34,075 nucleotides of DNA from CAYLZN01 sp964387935 (GTDB lineage Bacteria; Acidobacteriota; Vicinamibacteria; Vicinamibacterales; JAFNAJ01). A program made the position numbers and the translations under genes. Below, piece after piece: positions 24,339-32,818 of this stretch; the first letter of the stretch is position 1, and each line of letters starts with the position of its first letter. The notes below the pieces were generated by a model. The model worked only from the letters and a program-made list of their open reading frames with translations, was not told the DNA's origin and ran no database searches. The stretch is from the NCBI GenBank assembly GCA_964387935.1, contig CAYLZN010000016.1, positions 1 through 34,075 of the forward strand, in the 5' to 3' direction.

Positions 24339-25457
24339 TCAGGCCTCCCAGCTCAGCCCGGGCTTCCCGAAGTGCCCGTAGTTGGTGGTCGAGCGGTAGA
24401 TCGGCCGCAGCAGATTCAGCCGCTCGATGATCGCCCCGGGCCGGAAGTCGAATTTCTCCCGCACGAAGACCTCGGCCTTCGCGTCGTTCCCGGTGCCGAA
24501 CGTGTCGACCTTCACCGATATCGGTTTGGCAAGACCGATGGCATAGGCAACCTGGACCTCGGCCTTGGCGGCGAGGCGTTCCTTCAGGATCTGCCGTGCT
24601 ACGAACCGGCAGAAATACGCGCCGCTGCGATCGACCTTGGACGGGTCCTTGCCGCTGAACGCACCCCCGCCGTGCCGACCGGCGCCGCCGTAGGAGTCGA
24701 CGATGATCTTGCGACCCGTGACACCGCAGTCCGCCGTGGGCCCGCCCAGCACGAAGCTCCCGGTGGGGTTGACGTCGGTCGCGATGTCCTTGGAGTACCA
24801 GGTCCCGAGCACCCGCGGGGACAGGACGTTCTTCACGTGGTCTTGAATCTGCTCGCGCTTCACGTCGGCTGCATGCTGTGTCGACACCAGGACGTGCACC
24901 ACCGCCTTCGGCGCGTTGCCCTCGTAGCGGACCGCCACCTGCGACTTGGCGTCCGGACGGATCCAGGGGTACTTGCCGCTCCGCCGGTCCTCGGCGAGGC
25001 CCGCCGTGAGGCGGTGGGCCAGCAGGATCGGCAGCGGCATCAACTCCGGCGTTTCGTCGGTGGCGTAGCCGAACATGATTCCCTGGTCTCCGGCCCCCTG
25101 CTCCCCGGCGAGGCTGCTCGCGGCCGTCACGCCCTGGGAGATTTCCCCAGACTGGCGGGTGAGGAAGTTCGACACGAACACGCCGTCAGCGTTGAAGGCT
25201 TCGCCCGGCTCGGTGTATCCCACGGCACGGATGGCGTCGCGGACGATCTGCTCGTAGTTGAGATGGGCGGACGAGGTGATCTCGCCGGCGAGCACGACCT
25301 GGCCGGACTTGCACAGGACCTCGCAGGCCACCCGGCTCCGGACGTCCTGCTCGAAACAGGCGTCGAGCACGGAATCGGCGATGAAATCGCACACCTTGTC
25401 GGGGTGACCTTCGGACACGGACTCGGACGTGAAGACGTAGCTGTGGGAATCGCTCAT
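24339..25457 (-). CDS. metK: S-adenosylmethionine synthetase
   Basis: MetK makes S-adenosylmethionine from ATP and methionine. The 372-aa product starts with YVFTSESVSEGHPDKVCD and contains the signature GAGDQGIMFGYA and GGGAFSGKDPSKVDRS, so it is the standard bacterial enzyme. The ATG at 25457 has a GGAG site; upstream open codons to 25514 fall in the leader hairpin and are non-coding. The leader (25489-25597) forms a structured element ending in an intrinsic terminator, so expression is probably controlled by transcription attenuation. Confidence 0.97.
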   Translation of the reverse strand: MSDSHSYVFTSESVSEGHPDKVCDFIADSVLDACFEQDVRSRVACEVLCKSGQVVLAGEITSSAHLNYEQIVRDAIRAVGYTEPGEAFNADGVFVSNFLTRQSGEISQGVTAASSLAGEQGAGDQGIMFGYATDETPELMPLPILLAHRLTAGLAEDRRSGKYPWIRPDAKSQVAVRYEGNAPKAVVHVLVSTQHAADVKREQIQDHVKNVLSPRVLGTWYSKDIATDVNPTGSFVLGGPTADCGVTGRKIIVDSYGGAGRHGGGAFSGKDPSKVDRSGAYFCRFVARQILKERLAAKAEVQVAYAIGLAKPISVKVDTFGTGNDAKAEVFVREKFDFRPGAIIERLNLLRPIYRSTTNYGHFGKPGLSWEA

Positions 25458-25488
25458 CAACAGGGCTCCGTGAGAGTCGGGGGGCGAT

Positions 25489-25526
25489 GAAACACAAAAG
25501 GCCCGCGGACACACGTCGCGAGCCTT
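25489..25526 (-). terminator. Intrinsic terminator in the metK leader
   Basis: A 10-bp stem AAGGCUCGCG/CGCGGGCCUU (25526-25517 with 25507-25498, one U-G pair) encloses a 9-base loop. The U-rich stretch UUUUGUGUUUC overlaps the 3' arm. It lies 31 bases upstream of the metK start codon, so it would block metK transcription when formed. Confidence 0.7.
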
Positions 25527-25597
25527 CGTTTGCGACTTAGATAGTCATGAAGGCCCTGGAAGGGGCGCAGCCCATCAAGTCGCGGAAAATCGCCGCG
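25489..25597 (-). ncRNA. Candidate riboswitch or attenuator RNA in the metK leader
   Basis: In transcript order: hairpin P0 (CGCGG/CCGCG, 25597-25581). Next is P1, with arms GCGACTT (25583-25577) and AAGUCGC (25538-25532), extended by GAU/AUC with a bulged U. Inside P1 is the small hairpin GGGC-UGC-GCCC (25573-25563). The P1 loop segment GGGCCUUC (25556-25549) can pair over 8 bp (one G-U) with GAAGGCUC (25527-25520) just after P1, forming an H-type pseudoknot or antiterminator. That second strand also forms the 5' arm of the terminator, so the two states exclude each other. I do not recognise a SAM-I, SAM-II, SAM/SAH or SAH consensus. Confidence 0.55.
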
Positions 25598-25677
25598 CGT
25601 CGACGCAATCTACCACAGGAGGCCGGCACACCCCAAACCGCCGGGCTGCCTCCTAGAACTGGCCCGGCTGGCCGCCG

Positions 25678-26304
25678 TCAGTCGACCCACAAGGCGCGGA
25701 GTTCGAGGGCAACCGCGGCGAACGGTTCCGCGCGCGCGACCTCGTCCCCCGCATGACTCGCGAGCACCTGCCACTGCCCTCCTTGCAGCCGCAGGACCTC
25801 GAGCGTGCGCGCCAGCGGGTCGATGAGCCACGCATGGCCCACGCGTTCCCGTGCATAGGCGGCGAGTTTCTGCCCTCGGTCGAACGAAGCCGTCGATGGC
25901 GACAGGATCTCGCACACCCAGTCTGGCGCGAGGGTGAAGTGGGCCGTGTCCGGAATGCGCGTCAGGCGACTGCGCCGCCAGCCAGCCCAGTCAGGCACCA
26001 GGACATCCGAGCCCAGGTGGATCTCCGGTTCGTAGAGAATCCACCATCCGCCCGGCCCGCCACGGCCGTGATGGTAGGGCCCGCCGATGAGCGCCCCCAC
26101 ACCCGCGCCGGCAACGGCATGACGTGGCGCAGGACGTGGGCTGGCGTGCAGCTCGCCGTCAACGATCTCCGCAACCATCGTATCGGGAATCTGCCGGAGA
26201 TCCTCGTATGTGGCCAGCCGATCATGTGGCGGCACCCGCGGCACGACTCGCATCATACATCGTCGCATCGCACGAACGATGCCATGTGGTGGTCCTCGCG
26301 CCAT
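25678..26304 (-). CDS. Uma2 family endonuclease-like protein (DUF820)
   Basis: Uma2 proteins have a PD-(D/E)xK nuclease fold but mostly unknown function. The 208-aa product has the family start region LATYEDLRQIPDTMVAEIVDGE, the active-site aspartate in LVPDWAGWR, and the EILSPSTASFDRGQKLAAYARE segment with the catalytic Glu and helix. The start is uncertain: ATG 26304 has an AGGG upstream, while internal ATGs at 26268, 26256 and 26253 give lengths closer to the family norm. It lies upstream of metK on the same strand, separated by the metK leader. Confidence 0.8.
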   Translation of the reverse strand: MARGPPHGIVRAMRRCMMRVVPRVPPHDRLATYEDLRQIPDTMVAEIVDGELHASPRPAPRHAVAGAGVGALIGGPYHHGRGGPGGWWILYEPEIHLGSDVLVPDWAGWRRSRLTRIPDTAHFTLAPDWVCEILSPSTASFDRGQKLAAYARERVGHAWLIDPLARTLEVLRLQGGQWQVLASHAGDEVARAEPFAAVALELRALWVD

Positions 26305-26417
26305 GAGGGCCCTGCGAGTCTCACCACGTGCTCAGGCCGCCCCCGCAGGCAGTTTCTGCGACAGGGCCGGGCGACGCGCTGGCACTTTCTGCAAACGCCC
26401 TCGGCCGGCGCTCGACC

Positions 26418-29384
26418 TCACCGCGTCACAGGCCCGAGATACTTGTCGATCCAAGCCAACGACTCCTGGATCAGATCTTTGCGCGAAATGAAGTGATCGG
26501 TGTCGTACAACTTCAGCGCCTTATCGGGAGCGGGGGTGCCGAGAAGATCGTAGAGGGGCTTCCCTTCGGTCTCCCAGGGCACGCTCACGTCGTACCTGCC
26601 GTGCAGCATGAGGACCGGCGTCTTCACCCGCGGGGCGAAGTTCAGGCCGTCCGCGTCGGGCAGGCCCCGACAAGCCGACATGAGGCCACCGGCAAGGATG
26701 ATCGCCGCCTTGAATCGGGTCTCCACGCCGAGCGCGAGAGGCGCCACCCAACCTCCCCAGCTCCATCCGCTGAAGGCCACGCGAGTCGAGTCGACATCTG
26801 ACCGTGTCTCCAGGTAGTCGAACGTGCGACGGAGATCCTGGACGATCTGCCGCTGGTACGAGGAATACTCGTGCGTCTCCGTGCACTGGGAGTGAAAGGT
26901 CGGAGAGAACGAACCGTGGCGTTCATGGGTGCCTTGGTACACCGGGTAGACCACGGCCCGGCCGCTCTTGACCACGAACGCCACGTTGTTGAAGAACTCG
27001 AACGCCTTCTCGACCGAGTCTGAGGAGCCAGCGGTCACGGCCGTCGAGCCCGGGAAGTAGACGACGACCTGATACGGAGGCCGGACGCCGACGGGAAGGA
27101 AGACCTGAGCGATGACGCGTTCTCCGCCGTAGGCCGCGGTGAACGACACCTTCTCCCGGATCCACTCAGCACCCTCGACTCTGGCTTCCGTGCGCGCGTC
27201 CAGCGGACGCGGATCGTATGAGTATTGGTGGCGATAGGCGGCAAAGACCGCCTCGGCCACAGGGGTCTCCTTCGAGTAGTCCCTGACGACGCGAGCCCGC
27301 GGGATGGGCTCGAACACCTTCGCCGGGGCCGGCTTGCCAGCGTCCTGCCGCATGCAGCGGAGCCCGTTTCTCGGCGATCGGTCGAAGGGCAGCGCCTGCG
27401 TGATGTTTCCCAGCATGTAGCTGTGATCGTCCCACGCGCCGCCACGGACCGCCCGGCCGGCCGCGTATTCGTTCCAGCACCATTCCCGGGCATTGCCTGC
27501 CAGGTCGAAGACTTCGAAACGGCCGGAGTTGGGGGCACTGCCGACTCTGACAGGGCCCTTGCCGCTGAAATTGCTCAGCGACACCATCGCCGTCGTCCCG
27601 GGCCGGACAGCGGCAGCCTGCCAGTGCGCCGTCGTCGGGAGTTCCTTGCCGGCGAAGGCTGCGTACGCTGCGGCCTCGTACCAGCTCACGCCGGTGACCG
27701 GGTAATCCTCCTGGCCATCCGGGTAGCTGCCCGCTTCCCAGGTGCTCGGCCCTGGCTGGCCCGTGCGGTCGACGAACTCCTTCATCGCCGCGTCCCACTC
27801 CAGCGGCTTGCCGTCCTTGACGAACGCAACCTTCCAGAACTGCCGGTCGCGGTACCCCCCGGCGTCGACGAAGGCCTTGAACTGGCGGTTGGTGACCTCG
27901 CGCTGGTCGATGAGGAACCGCGGAAGCTCGCCGGAAGCGTCGATCCAGGTCATGCCCTCCGGCGTGGTGCCCTCCGGATCGAGGGTCCAGGTGATCGCCC
28001 CTTCGACGCGGGCCCTCGTCTGCTCGTCGTACTTGCCGGGTATGACTGCGCGGAACAAGGGCTCGTATCCCGCCTTCTCCACCTTGAAGCGCAGGGGCGC
28101 AAACGGGGCGCGATACGTGGACACGGGCGTCGTGCCCACCAGTTCCCAGGGCGCCTCGGGCTCCTCGTACGACTTGGCGTACACCGTGGCCCCCGGCGGC
28201 GTGGTGTCGATCGAGGTCTCGATGGAGACCTGCGACAGGATGCGAGCAAACTCGGCATCCCCGGCCAGTTCCTTCTCGAGCGCAACGGCGGCACGGTAGG
28301 CCGCCACGGTTTCCGCCCCCTGACCGAGGCCGCCGGCCTCGGCCAGGCGCCGCAGCTCCGGCAGCGCCACCTCCCGCACCCATTGCTGGTGCTGCCACTG
28401 CTTCACCGCCCACGCGCCCCCGGCCGCGATCGCCGCGACGACGATGAGCGCCGGTACCCACACGACCGGCCGTCGCACCTGTGCGGCCACGCTGGGCCGC
28501 ACCACGACGGGCCCACTGCGCTCGGCCGCCAGCATGGAGGCCAGCCGATCCCGCACCTCCGATGCCCGGCAGCGCTGCTGCGGATCCTTGCGCAGGCACT
28601 CGTCGAGCAGCGCCGCGAAGCCTGCGGGCAGACTGACATCCGACCGCAACGGCAAGAGGGGATCCTTGTGCAGGATCTCCTCGGTGACCGCGCCGATGGT
28701 CTCGCCCTGGAACGGGCGATTGCCACACGCCATCTCGTACAACACGACGCCCAGCGAGAACACGTCGGTCTCGGCATCCGTTCGCCGGCCGAGCGCCTGC
28801 TCGGGCGACATGTACGCGAGCGTGCCCAGCGCCGTGCCGAGGCCCGTGAGATCGCTGGCGACGCGCGTTGGGGCGTCGGAGGCGAGTGCCGCCTGGCGGT
28901 CCGCCTTCTGCAGCTTCGCCAGCCCGAAGTCGAGCACCTTGGCCTCGCCGTGCTCGGTGACGAAGATGTTCGCCGGCGTGATGTCGCGGTGGACGATCCC
29001 ATCGGCGTGAGCGGCAACGAGCGCATCGGCAACCTCCGCGCCGATCTTGAGCCTGTCTGCCGTCGGGAGCTTCCCCGCCTGCATCAGCTCCCGGAGCGTG
29101 CGGCCCTTGAGCAATTCCATGACCAGGTAGGGCTGGCCGTCCTGCTCGCCGATGTCGTGGATCGTGCAGATGTGGGGATGGCTGAGGCGCGACGCCGCGC
29201 GGGCTTCGCGCTCGAAGCGTTCGCGGCGCTCGGGATCGCTGGCGAGGTCCCCAGGCAAGACCTTGAGCGCAACCGTCCGGTCGAGCCGCGGGTCGCGCGC
29301 GCGATAGACCTCCCCCATTCCGCCGGCACCGAGGGGCCCCAGCACCTCGTAATGTCCGAGCCTGGTTCCGGGAGCGAGAGCCAT
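26418..29384 (-). CDS. Serine/threonine kinase fused to an FGE/SUMF1-like domain and an alpha/beta hydrolase
   Basis: A 988-aa multidomain membrane protein. Residues 12-285 are a PknB-type kinase with GAGGMGEVY, catalytic Lys41 (VALK), HRD at 132-134, DFG at 152-154 and YMSPEQ at 191-196. The catalytic-loop Lys that follows HRDx is Thr136 here. A transmembrane helix lies near 308-326. A PEGA-like beta region follows at about 388-445. An FGE/SUMF1-like domain spans about 478-680 (WIDASGELPRF, EVTNRQFKAFVDAGG, FDLAGNAREWCWNEY); it has one Cys in GLRCMR, not the two of true FGE. An alpha/beta hydrolase occupies about 740-988 with nucleophile Ser875 in GWSWGG, Asp932 in GRYDVS and His964 in TDHF. 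The ATG at 29384 has a GGAGGAG site. Function and substrate are unknown. Confidence 0.9.
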   Translation of the reverse strand: MALAPGTRLGHYEVLGPLGAGGMGEVYRARDPRLDRTVALKVLPGDLASDPERRERFEREARAASRLSHPHICTIHDIGEQDGQPYLVMELLKGRTLRELMQAGKLPTADRLKIGAEVADALVAAHADGIVHRDITPANIFVTEHGEAKVLDFGLAKLQKADRQAALASDAPTRVASDLTGLGTALGTLAYMSPEQALGRRTDAETDVFSLGVVLYEMACGNRPFQGETIGAVTEEILHKDPLLPLRSDVSLPAGFAALLDECLRKDPQQRCRASEVRDRLASMLAAERSGPVVVRPSVAAQVRRPVVWVPALIVVAAIAAGGAWAVKQWQHQQWVREVALPELRRLAEAGGLGQGAETVAAYRAAVALEKELAGDAEFARILSQVSIETSIDTTPPGATVYAKSYEEPEAPWELVGTTPVSTYRAPFAPLRFKVEKAGYEPLFRAVIPGKYDEQTRARVEGAITWTLDPEGTTPEGMTWIDASGELPRFLIDQREVTNRQFKAFVDAGGYRDRQFWKVAFVKDGKPLEWDAAMKEFVDRTGQPGPSTWEAGSYPDGQEDYPVTGVSWYEAAAYAAFAGKELPTTAHWQAAAVRPGTTAMVSLSNFSGKGPVRVGSAPNSGRFEVFDLAGNAREWCWNEYAAGRAVRGGAWDDHSYMLGNITQALPFDRSPRNGLRCMRQDAGKPAPAKVFEPIPRARVVRDYSKETPVAEAVFAAYRHQYSYDPRPLDARTEARVEGAEWIREKVSFTAAYGGERVIAQVFLPVGVRPPYQVVVYFPGSTAVTAGSSDSVEKAFEFFNNVAFVVKSGRAVVYPVYQGTHERHGSFSPTFHSQCTETHEYSSYQRQIVQDLRRTFDYLETRSDVDSTRVAFSGWSWGGWVAPLALGVETRFKAAIILAGGLMSACRGLPDADGLNFAPRVKTPVLMLHGRYDVSVPWETEGKPLYDLLGTPAPDKALKLYDTDHFISRKDLIQESLAWIDKYLGPVTR

Positions 29385-29561
29385 CACTCCTCCGTCGTGC
29401 AGGTGTGCCGGCGCGGCTGCAATGGCGTACCGAACACGAACGCCACAGACTTGCGTGGACCAGAGGATTCTAGACCAAACCCGATGGCCGATCACGCAGG
29501 CGCCGAGGCGAAGCGAATTACGGAACGCCACGAGGCCGGACGGCCAGCACGACGTCGCGCG

Positions 29562-30473
29562 CTACGGTACGTCCTCGCCTGGCTCCCACAGCCACGCGGC
29601 GCCTCGGACCCCGCTGCTGTCGCCGTGAACAGGCCGCACGAGGCGCGTGTCGACTTGATCCGAGAACACCCACGCAGACCACAACCGCGGCACGGCGTCG
29701 TAGAGGTGCGCCAGATTCGAGAGGCCGCCGCCCAGCACGATGACGTCGGGATCGAGCACGTTGATGATGCTCGCCAGCGCGCGCGCCATCCGCGAGTCGT
29801 ACCGAGCCAGCGCCTCGCGCGCCGCGACCTCACCGGCGCCCGCCCGGCTGACGATGTCTTCGGCCTGCACGGTGTGCCCGGTCGCACGACCGTAGTCCGC
29901 GGCGAGGCCCGGCCCGGACAGGAAGGTCTCGATGCAGCCGGTCCGCCCGCAGTAGCACGGCGGTCCAGGCCATTCGGTGGGATCGGGCCAGGGCAGCGGG
30001 TTGTGGCCCCACTCGCCGGCCACGGCATTGGGTCCCGTCAGCACGTGACCGCGCACCACCACGCCGCCACCGGTGCCGGTACCGATGATGACACCGAACA
30101 CCACCTCGGCGCCGCTGCCCGCGCCATCAACCGCTTCAGACAGCGCAAAGCAGTTCGCGTCGTTGGCCAGTCGAACGGGTCGCCGGAGCGCGTGCTCGAG
30201 GTCACCCTTGAACGGCCGGCCGATGAGCCACGTCGAGTTCGCGTTCTTCACGACGCCCGTGGCTGGCGAGATCGTCCCGGGAATCCCGATGCCCACGGTC
30301 GCGGGCCGGGCGGCGCCCACCTCGAGGCGAGCGGCGAGATCGACCACGGCCGCCACGGTGCCCTCGTAGTCTCCGCGGGGCGTGGCCACGCGGACCCGGC
30401 CCCGTTCGTGTCCCTCGTCGTCGAGAGCGATTCCCTCGATCTTCGTGCCGCCGAGATCGATGCCGATGCGCAT
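29562..30473 (-). CDS. ROK family sugar kinase (fructokinase/glucokinase-like)
   Basis: ROK kinases phosphorylate sugars such as fructose, glucose or N-acetylglucosamine. The 303-aa product begins MRIGIDLGGTKIEGIAL with the phosphate-1 motif. It has GIPGTISPATG, LANDANCFAL with the catalytic Asp, and GVIIGTGTGGGVVV. The ROK zinc site is GHNPLP with C-Y-C-x4-C (CYCGRTGCIE), and DVIVLGGGLSN is near the C-terminus. It starts at an ATG with no clear ribosome-binding site, so it may be leaderless. A (CGTACGN)n repeat lies 17 bases upstream. It is divergent from the Nudix gene. The exact sugar is not assignable. Confidence 0.93.
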   Translation of the reverse strand: MRIGIDLGGTKIEGIALDDEGHERGRVRVATPRGDYEGTVAAVVDLAARLEVGAARPATVGIGIPGTISPATGVVKNANSTWLIGRPFKGDLEHALRRPVRLANDANCFALSEAVDGAGSGAEVVFGVIIGTGTGGGVVVRGHVLTGPNAVAGEWGHNPLPWPDPTEWPGPPCYCGRTGCIETFLSGPGLAADYGRATGHTVQAEDIVSRAGAGEVAAREALARYDSRMARALASIINVLDPDVIVLGGGLSNLAHLYDAVPRLWSAWVFSDQVDTRLVRPVHGDSSGVRGAAWLWEPGEDVP

Positions 30474-30490
30474 TGGGGGATTCTAGACGG

Positions 30491-30545
30491 CGTACGGCGT
30501 ACGACGTACGGCGTACGGCGGCGTACGGACAGAACACGGCGTACG
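30491..30545. repeat. (CGTACGN)n heptad repeat, six units, upstream of the ROK kinase
   Basis: Four CGTACG hexamers with G, A, G spacers (30491-30517) are identical to the element at 17216-17242. Two further hexamers follow at 30522 and 30540. It lies in the divergent gap between the ROK kinase and the Nudix gene. Confidence 0.8.
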
Positions 30546-30572
30546 GCCGCGGCTGTGGCACCATGTCAGGCA

Positions 30573-31445
30573 ATGACCGCGACCTCAGCGCCGGTTCCCG
30601 CATTGCCAGCCACGACGATCGTGCTGCTGCGGCCCTGCGGTGCCGACCCGGGCTCGACCTTCGAGACGTGCCTGCTGGAGCGGGCGCCGACCTCATCGTT
30701 CCTGGCGAAGGCGCACGTCTTCCCCGGCGGGCGGGTCGATCCCGAGGACCACGACCCGGCCTGGTCGTCGATGTGCGACGGCGTTGAGGCGTTGGCCGCT
30801 CGACTCGTCGCGCACCTGCCGCGGGCGGAGGCCGTGGCCCACGCCGTCGCTGGCATCCGGGAGGTGTTCGAGGAGACGGGCCTGCTGCTGGCGCAAACGC
30901 CGGCCAGCGACGCCGAGGTCGCGCGTGCCCGCCGGGACCTGCTCGACGGTCGCGCGACATTCAGGGAGTGGTGCACGTCGACAGACACGCGGCTCTCGCT
31001 TGGTGCGTTGCTGCCCTGGGCGCGGTGGATCACGCCGGAGCGGGAGCCCAAACGGTTCGACACGTGGTTCCTGCTCGCCGTGGTCCCACCGGAGGCCGGG
31101 GTCTCGGTGATTCCCGGCGAGCTCGTTGCGGGAGCCTGGCACACCGCGCACGCGTCGCTCGCTGCGTACGACGAGGACGCGCTCGTGATGGCGCCCCCGA
31201 CGGTCAGGACGTTCGAGGAGCTTTCGGAACACGCCAGCCTGGCCGCCGTCTGCGAGGCGTCTCCTCAGCGGGCCCTGGCGCCGATCCTCCCCAGATTGAT
31301 CGACACGCCGGAGGGCCCCCTGATCGTGCTGCCCGGAGACCCCGACTACGGACCTCTCAGCGGGCCGGCGCTTCCCCCGCCGACGCGGTTCGTCCGTCGG
31401 GGCAAGCGCTGGGTACCCGTCTCTGCAGGTGGGCCCTCGGGGTAA
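30573..31445 (+). CDS. Nudix hydrolase with interrupted Nudix box (NUDT19/NUDT7-like)
   Basis: Nudix enzymes cleave nucleoside-diphosphate linkages; this subgroup often acts on CoA derivatives. The 290-aa product has VFPGGRVDPEDHD (residues 49-61) and then an insertion of about 30 residues before AGIREVFEETGLLL (93-106). The REx2EExGL half of the Nudix box is intact but separated from the Gly-rich half, as in the NUDT19 class. The ATG at 30573 has only a weak AGGC upstream. A much longer open frame in this phase runs back to 27225, but that part is antisense to the kinase and ROK genes and is not real. Product and substrate are inferred from family. Confidence 0.85.
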   Translation: MTATSAPVPALPATTIVLLRPCGADPGSTFETCLLERAPTSSFLAKAHVFPGGRVDPEDHDPAWSSMCDGVEALAARLVAHLPRAEAVAHAVAGIREVFEETGLLLAQTPASDAEVARARRDLLDGRATFREWCTSTDTRLSLGALLPWARWITPEREPKRFDTWFLLAVVPPEAGVSVIPGELVAGAWHTAHASLAAYDEDALVMAPPTVRTFEELSEHASLAAVCEASPQRALAPILPRLIDTPEGPLIVLPGDPDYGPLSGPALPPPTRFVRRGKRWVPVSAGGPSG

Positions 31446-31601
31446 CGTGCGCCGCCGGGTTTCTGGCAGGGGTCCCGGCCAGCCCAGCGTCGTGCGAGGA
31501 GAAAGGCCGCATTTCGGCCGATCTCGACGGCGCTGCGCCCATTCCGGTGCTGGCGCCGAAGTTGCAGCTCAGCGCGCGGAGTCGTGTGGGTCCCGGCTCT
31601 C

Positions 31602-31619
31602 GCCTGCCCAGCGGCAGGC
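31602..31619. other. 7-bp perfect hairpin in the icd-type gene leader
   Basis: GCCTGCC and GGCAGGC surround a 4-base loop. It lies in the 232-base spacer after the Nudix gene (31446-31677), which also has GGCCG/CGGCC at about 31507-31521 and GTTC/GAAC at 31643-31654. There is no T-run, so its role (3' end of the Nudix mRNA or 5' leader) is unclear. Confidence 0.4.
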
Positions 31620-31677
31620 ATCCTCTGCGTTGATCCTGTCAGGTTCGCCGGAACGCTCCCCCTTGGAGGCTGACCTC

Positions 31678-32799
31678 ATGAAGACCTATCGGATCGGATG
31701 GCTGCCCGGCGACGGCGTCGGCAAGGAAGTGATGGAAGCCACGAAGATCGTACTCGATCGCGTCGGGTTCAAGGCGGACTACGTCCACGGGGATATCGGC
31801 TGGGACTTCTGGTGTGCCGAGGCCGACGCCCTGCCGGCCCGCACCATCGACCTGCTCCATCACGTGGATGCCGCCATGTTCGGCGCCATCACCTCCAAGC
31901 CCGTCAAGGATGCCGAGAAGGAGCTCGCGCCGGGTCTCCAGGGCACGGGGCTCGTCTACCGATCGCCCATCGTCCGGATGCGCCAGCTCTTCGACCTCTA
32001 CATCTGCCTGCGCCCGTGCAAGGCCTACCCAGCCAATCCCCTGAACTACAAGGAAGGCATCGATCTCGTCATATTCCGCGAGAACACCGAGGATCTGTAC
32101 GCAGGCGTCGAGTTCGGTCCGGTGCCAGACCGCGTCAGGCAGGCGCTCTCGGACTCGGCGCCGAACTTCAAGCCGTTCGTGGACCTCCGGGCCGACGACT
32201 TCGCGGTGTCCTGCAAGATCAACACCCGCAGGGGCTCGGAGCGCATCGTCCGGGCCGCCTTCGAGTTCGCCCGCACGCGGAAGCGGAAGAAGGTCACCAT
32301 CGTGCACAAGGCCAACGTCGTGCGTGCGACCGATGGCCTGTTCCTCGAGTCGGCAAGACGCGTCGCCAAGGACTATCCGGAGATCCTCGTTGACGATGCC
32401 AACATCGACGCCATCACGATGTGGCTGCTGAAGAACCCGTTCAACTACGACGTGCTGGTCGCCCCGAACCTCTACGGCGACGTCGTGTCCGATCTCTGCG
32501 CCCAGATGGTCGGCGGCCTCGGGTTCGGCTGCTCGGGCAACATCGGCGAGAAGCTGGCGGTGTTCGAGCCGACACACGGATCGGCGCCGAAGTACTCCGG
32601 GATGTACAAGGTCAATCCGATCGCGACGATCCTGGCGGCCAGGATGATGCTCGACTGGTTGGGCGAGGCCGGGCTCGGCACCCGGATCGAGGCCGCTGTG
32701 GCGGAGGTCGTGCGCGAGGGCACGGTCCGCACGTATGACATGGGCGGCTCGGCGACGACGCTCGACATGGGTCGGGCGATCGCGGCGAAGCTCGCGTGA
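31678..32799 (+). CDS. Isocitrate/isopropylmalate-type dehydrogenase
   Basis: This is an NAD(P)-dependent beta-decarboxylating dehydrogenase. The 373-aa product has the N-terminal IGWLPGDGVGKEV, RSPIVRMRQLFDLYICLRP with the substrate-binding arginines, IFRENTEDLYAGVEF, HKANVVRATDG with the catalytic Lys, and the family signature NLYGDVVSDLCAQMVGGLG. It fits NAD-dependent isocitrate, homoisocitrate or isopropylmalate dehydrogenases. The RENTEDLY segment favours isocitrate over isopropylmalate, but this is not decisive. A GGAGG site lies 8 bases before the ATG. It is followed 19 bases later by the lyase-like gene. Confidence 0.88.
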   Translation: MKTYRIGWLPGDGVGKEVMEATKIVLDRVGFKADYVHGDIGWDFWCAEADALPARTIDLLHHVDAAMFGAITSKPVKDAEKELAPGLQGTGLVYRSPIVRMRQLFDLYICLRPCKAYPANPLNYKEGIDLVIFRENTEDLYAGVEFGPVPDRVRQALSDSAPNFKPFVDLRADDFAVSCKINTRRGSERIVRAAFEFARTRKRKKVTIVHKANVVRATDGLFLESARRVAKDYPEILVDDANIDAITMWLLKNPFNYDVLVAPNLYGDVVSDLCAQMVGGLGFGCSGNIGEKLAVFEPTHGSAPKYSGMYKVNPIATILAARMMLDWLGEAGLGTRIEAAVAEVVREGTVRTYDMGGSATTLDMGRAIAAKLA

Positions 32800-32818
32800 G
32801 ACGGGAGGACGAGGGCCC

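Noticed and set aside
25489..25597. SAM-I, SAM-II or SAH riboswitch identity for the metK leader
   Set aside because: The conserved sequence blocks I know for these families are not visible. Only the fold logic and gene context support a regulatory RNA.
27225..31445. 1,406-codon open frame on the plus strand
   Set aside because: Nearly all of it is antisense to the kinase fusion and ROK genes, which have clear family motifs. Only the final 30573-31445 is a real gene (Nudix).
31621..31677. TPP- or glycine-like riboswitch suggested by the complement of the icd leader (AACCTGACAGG...CGCAGAGG)
   Set aside because: The resemblance is on the minus strand, with no minus-strand gene downstream nearby, and the key internal helices do not form.
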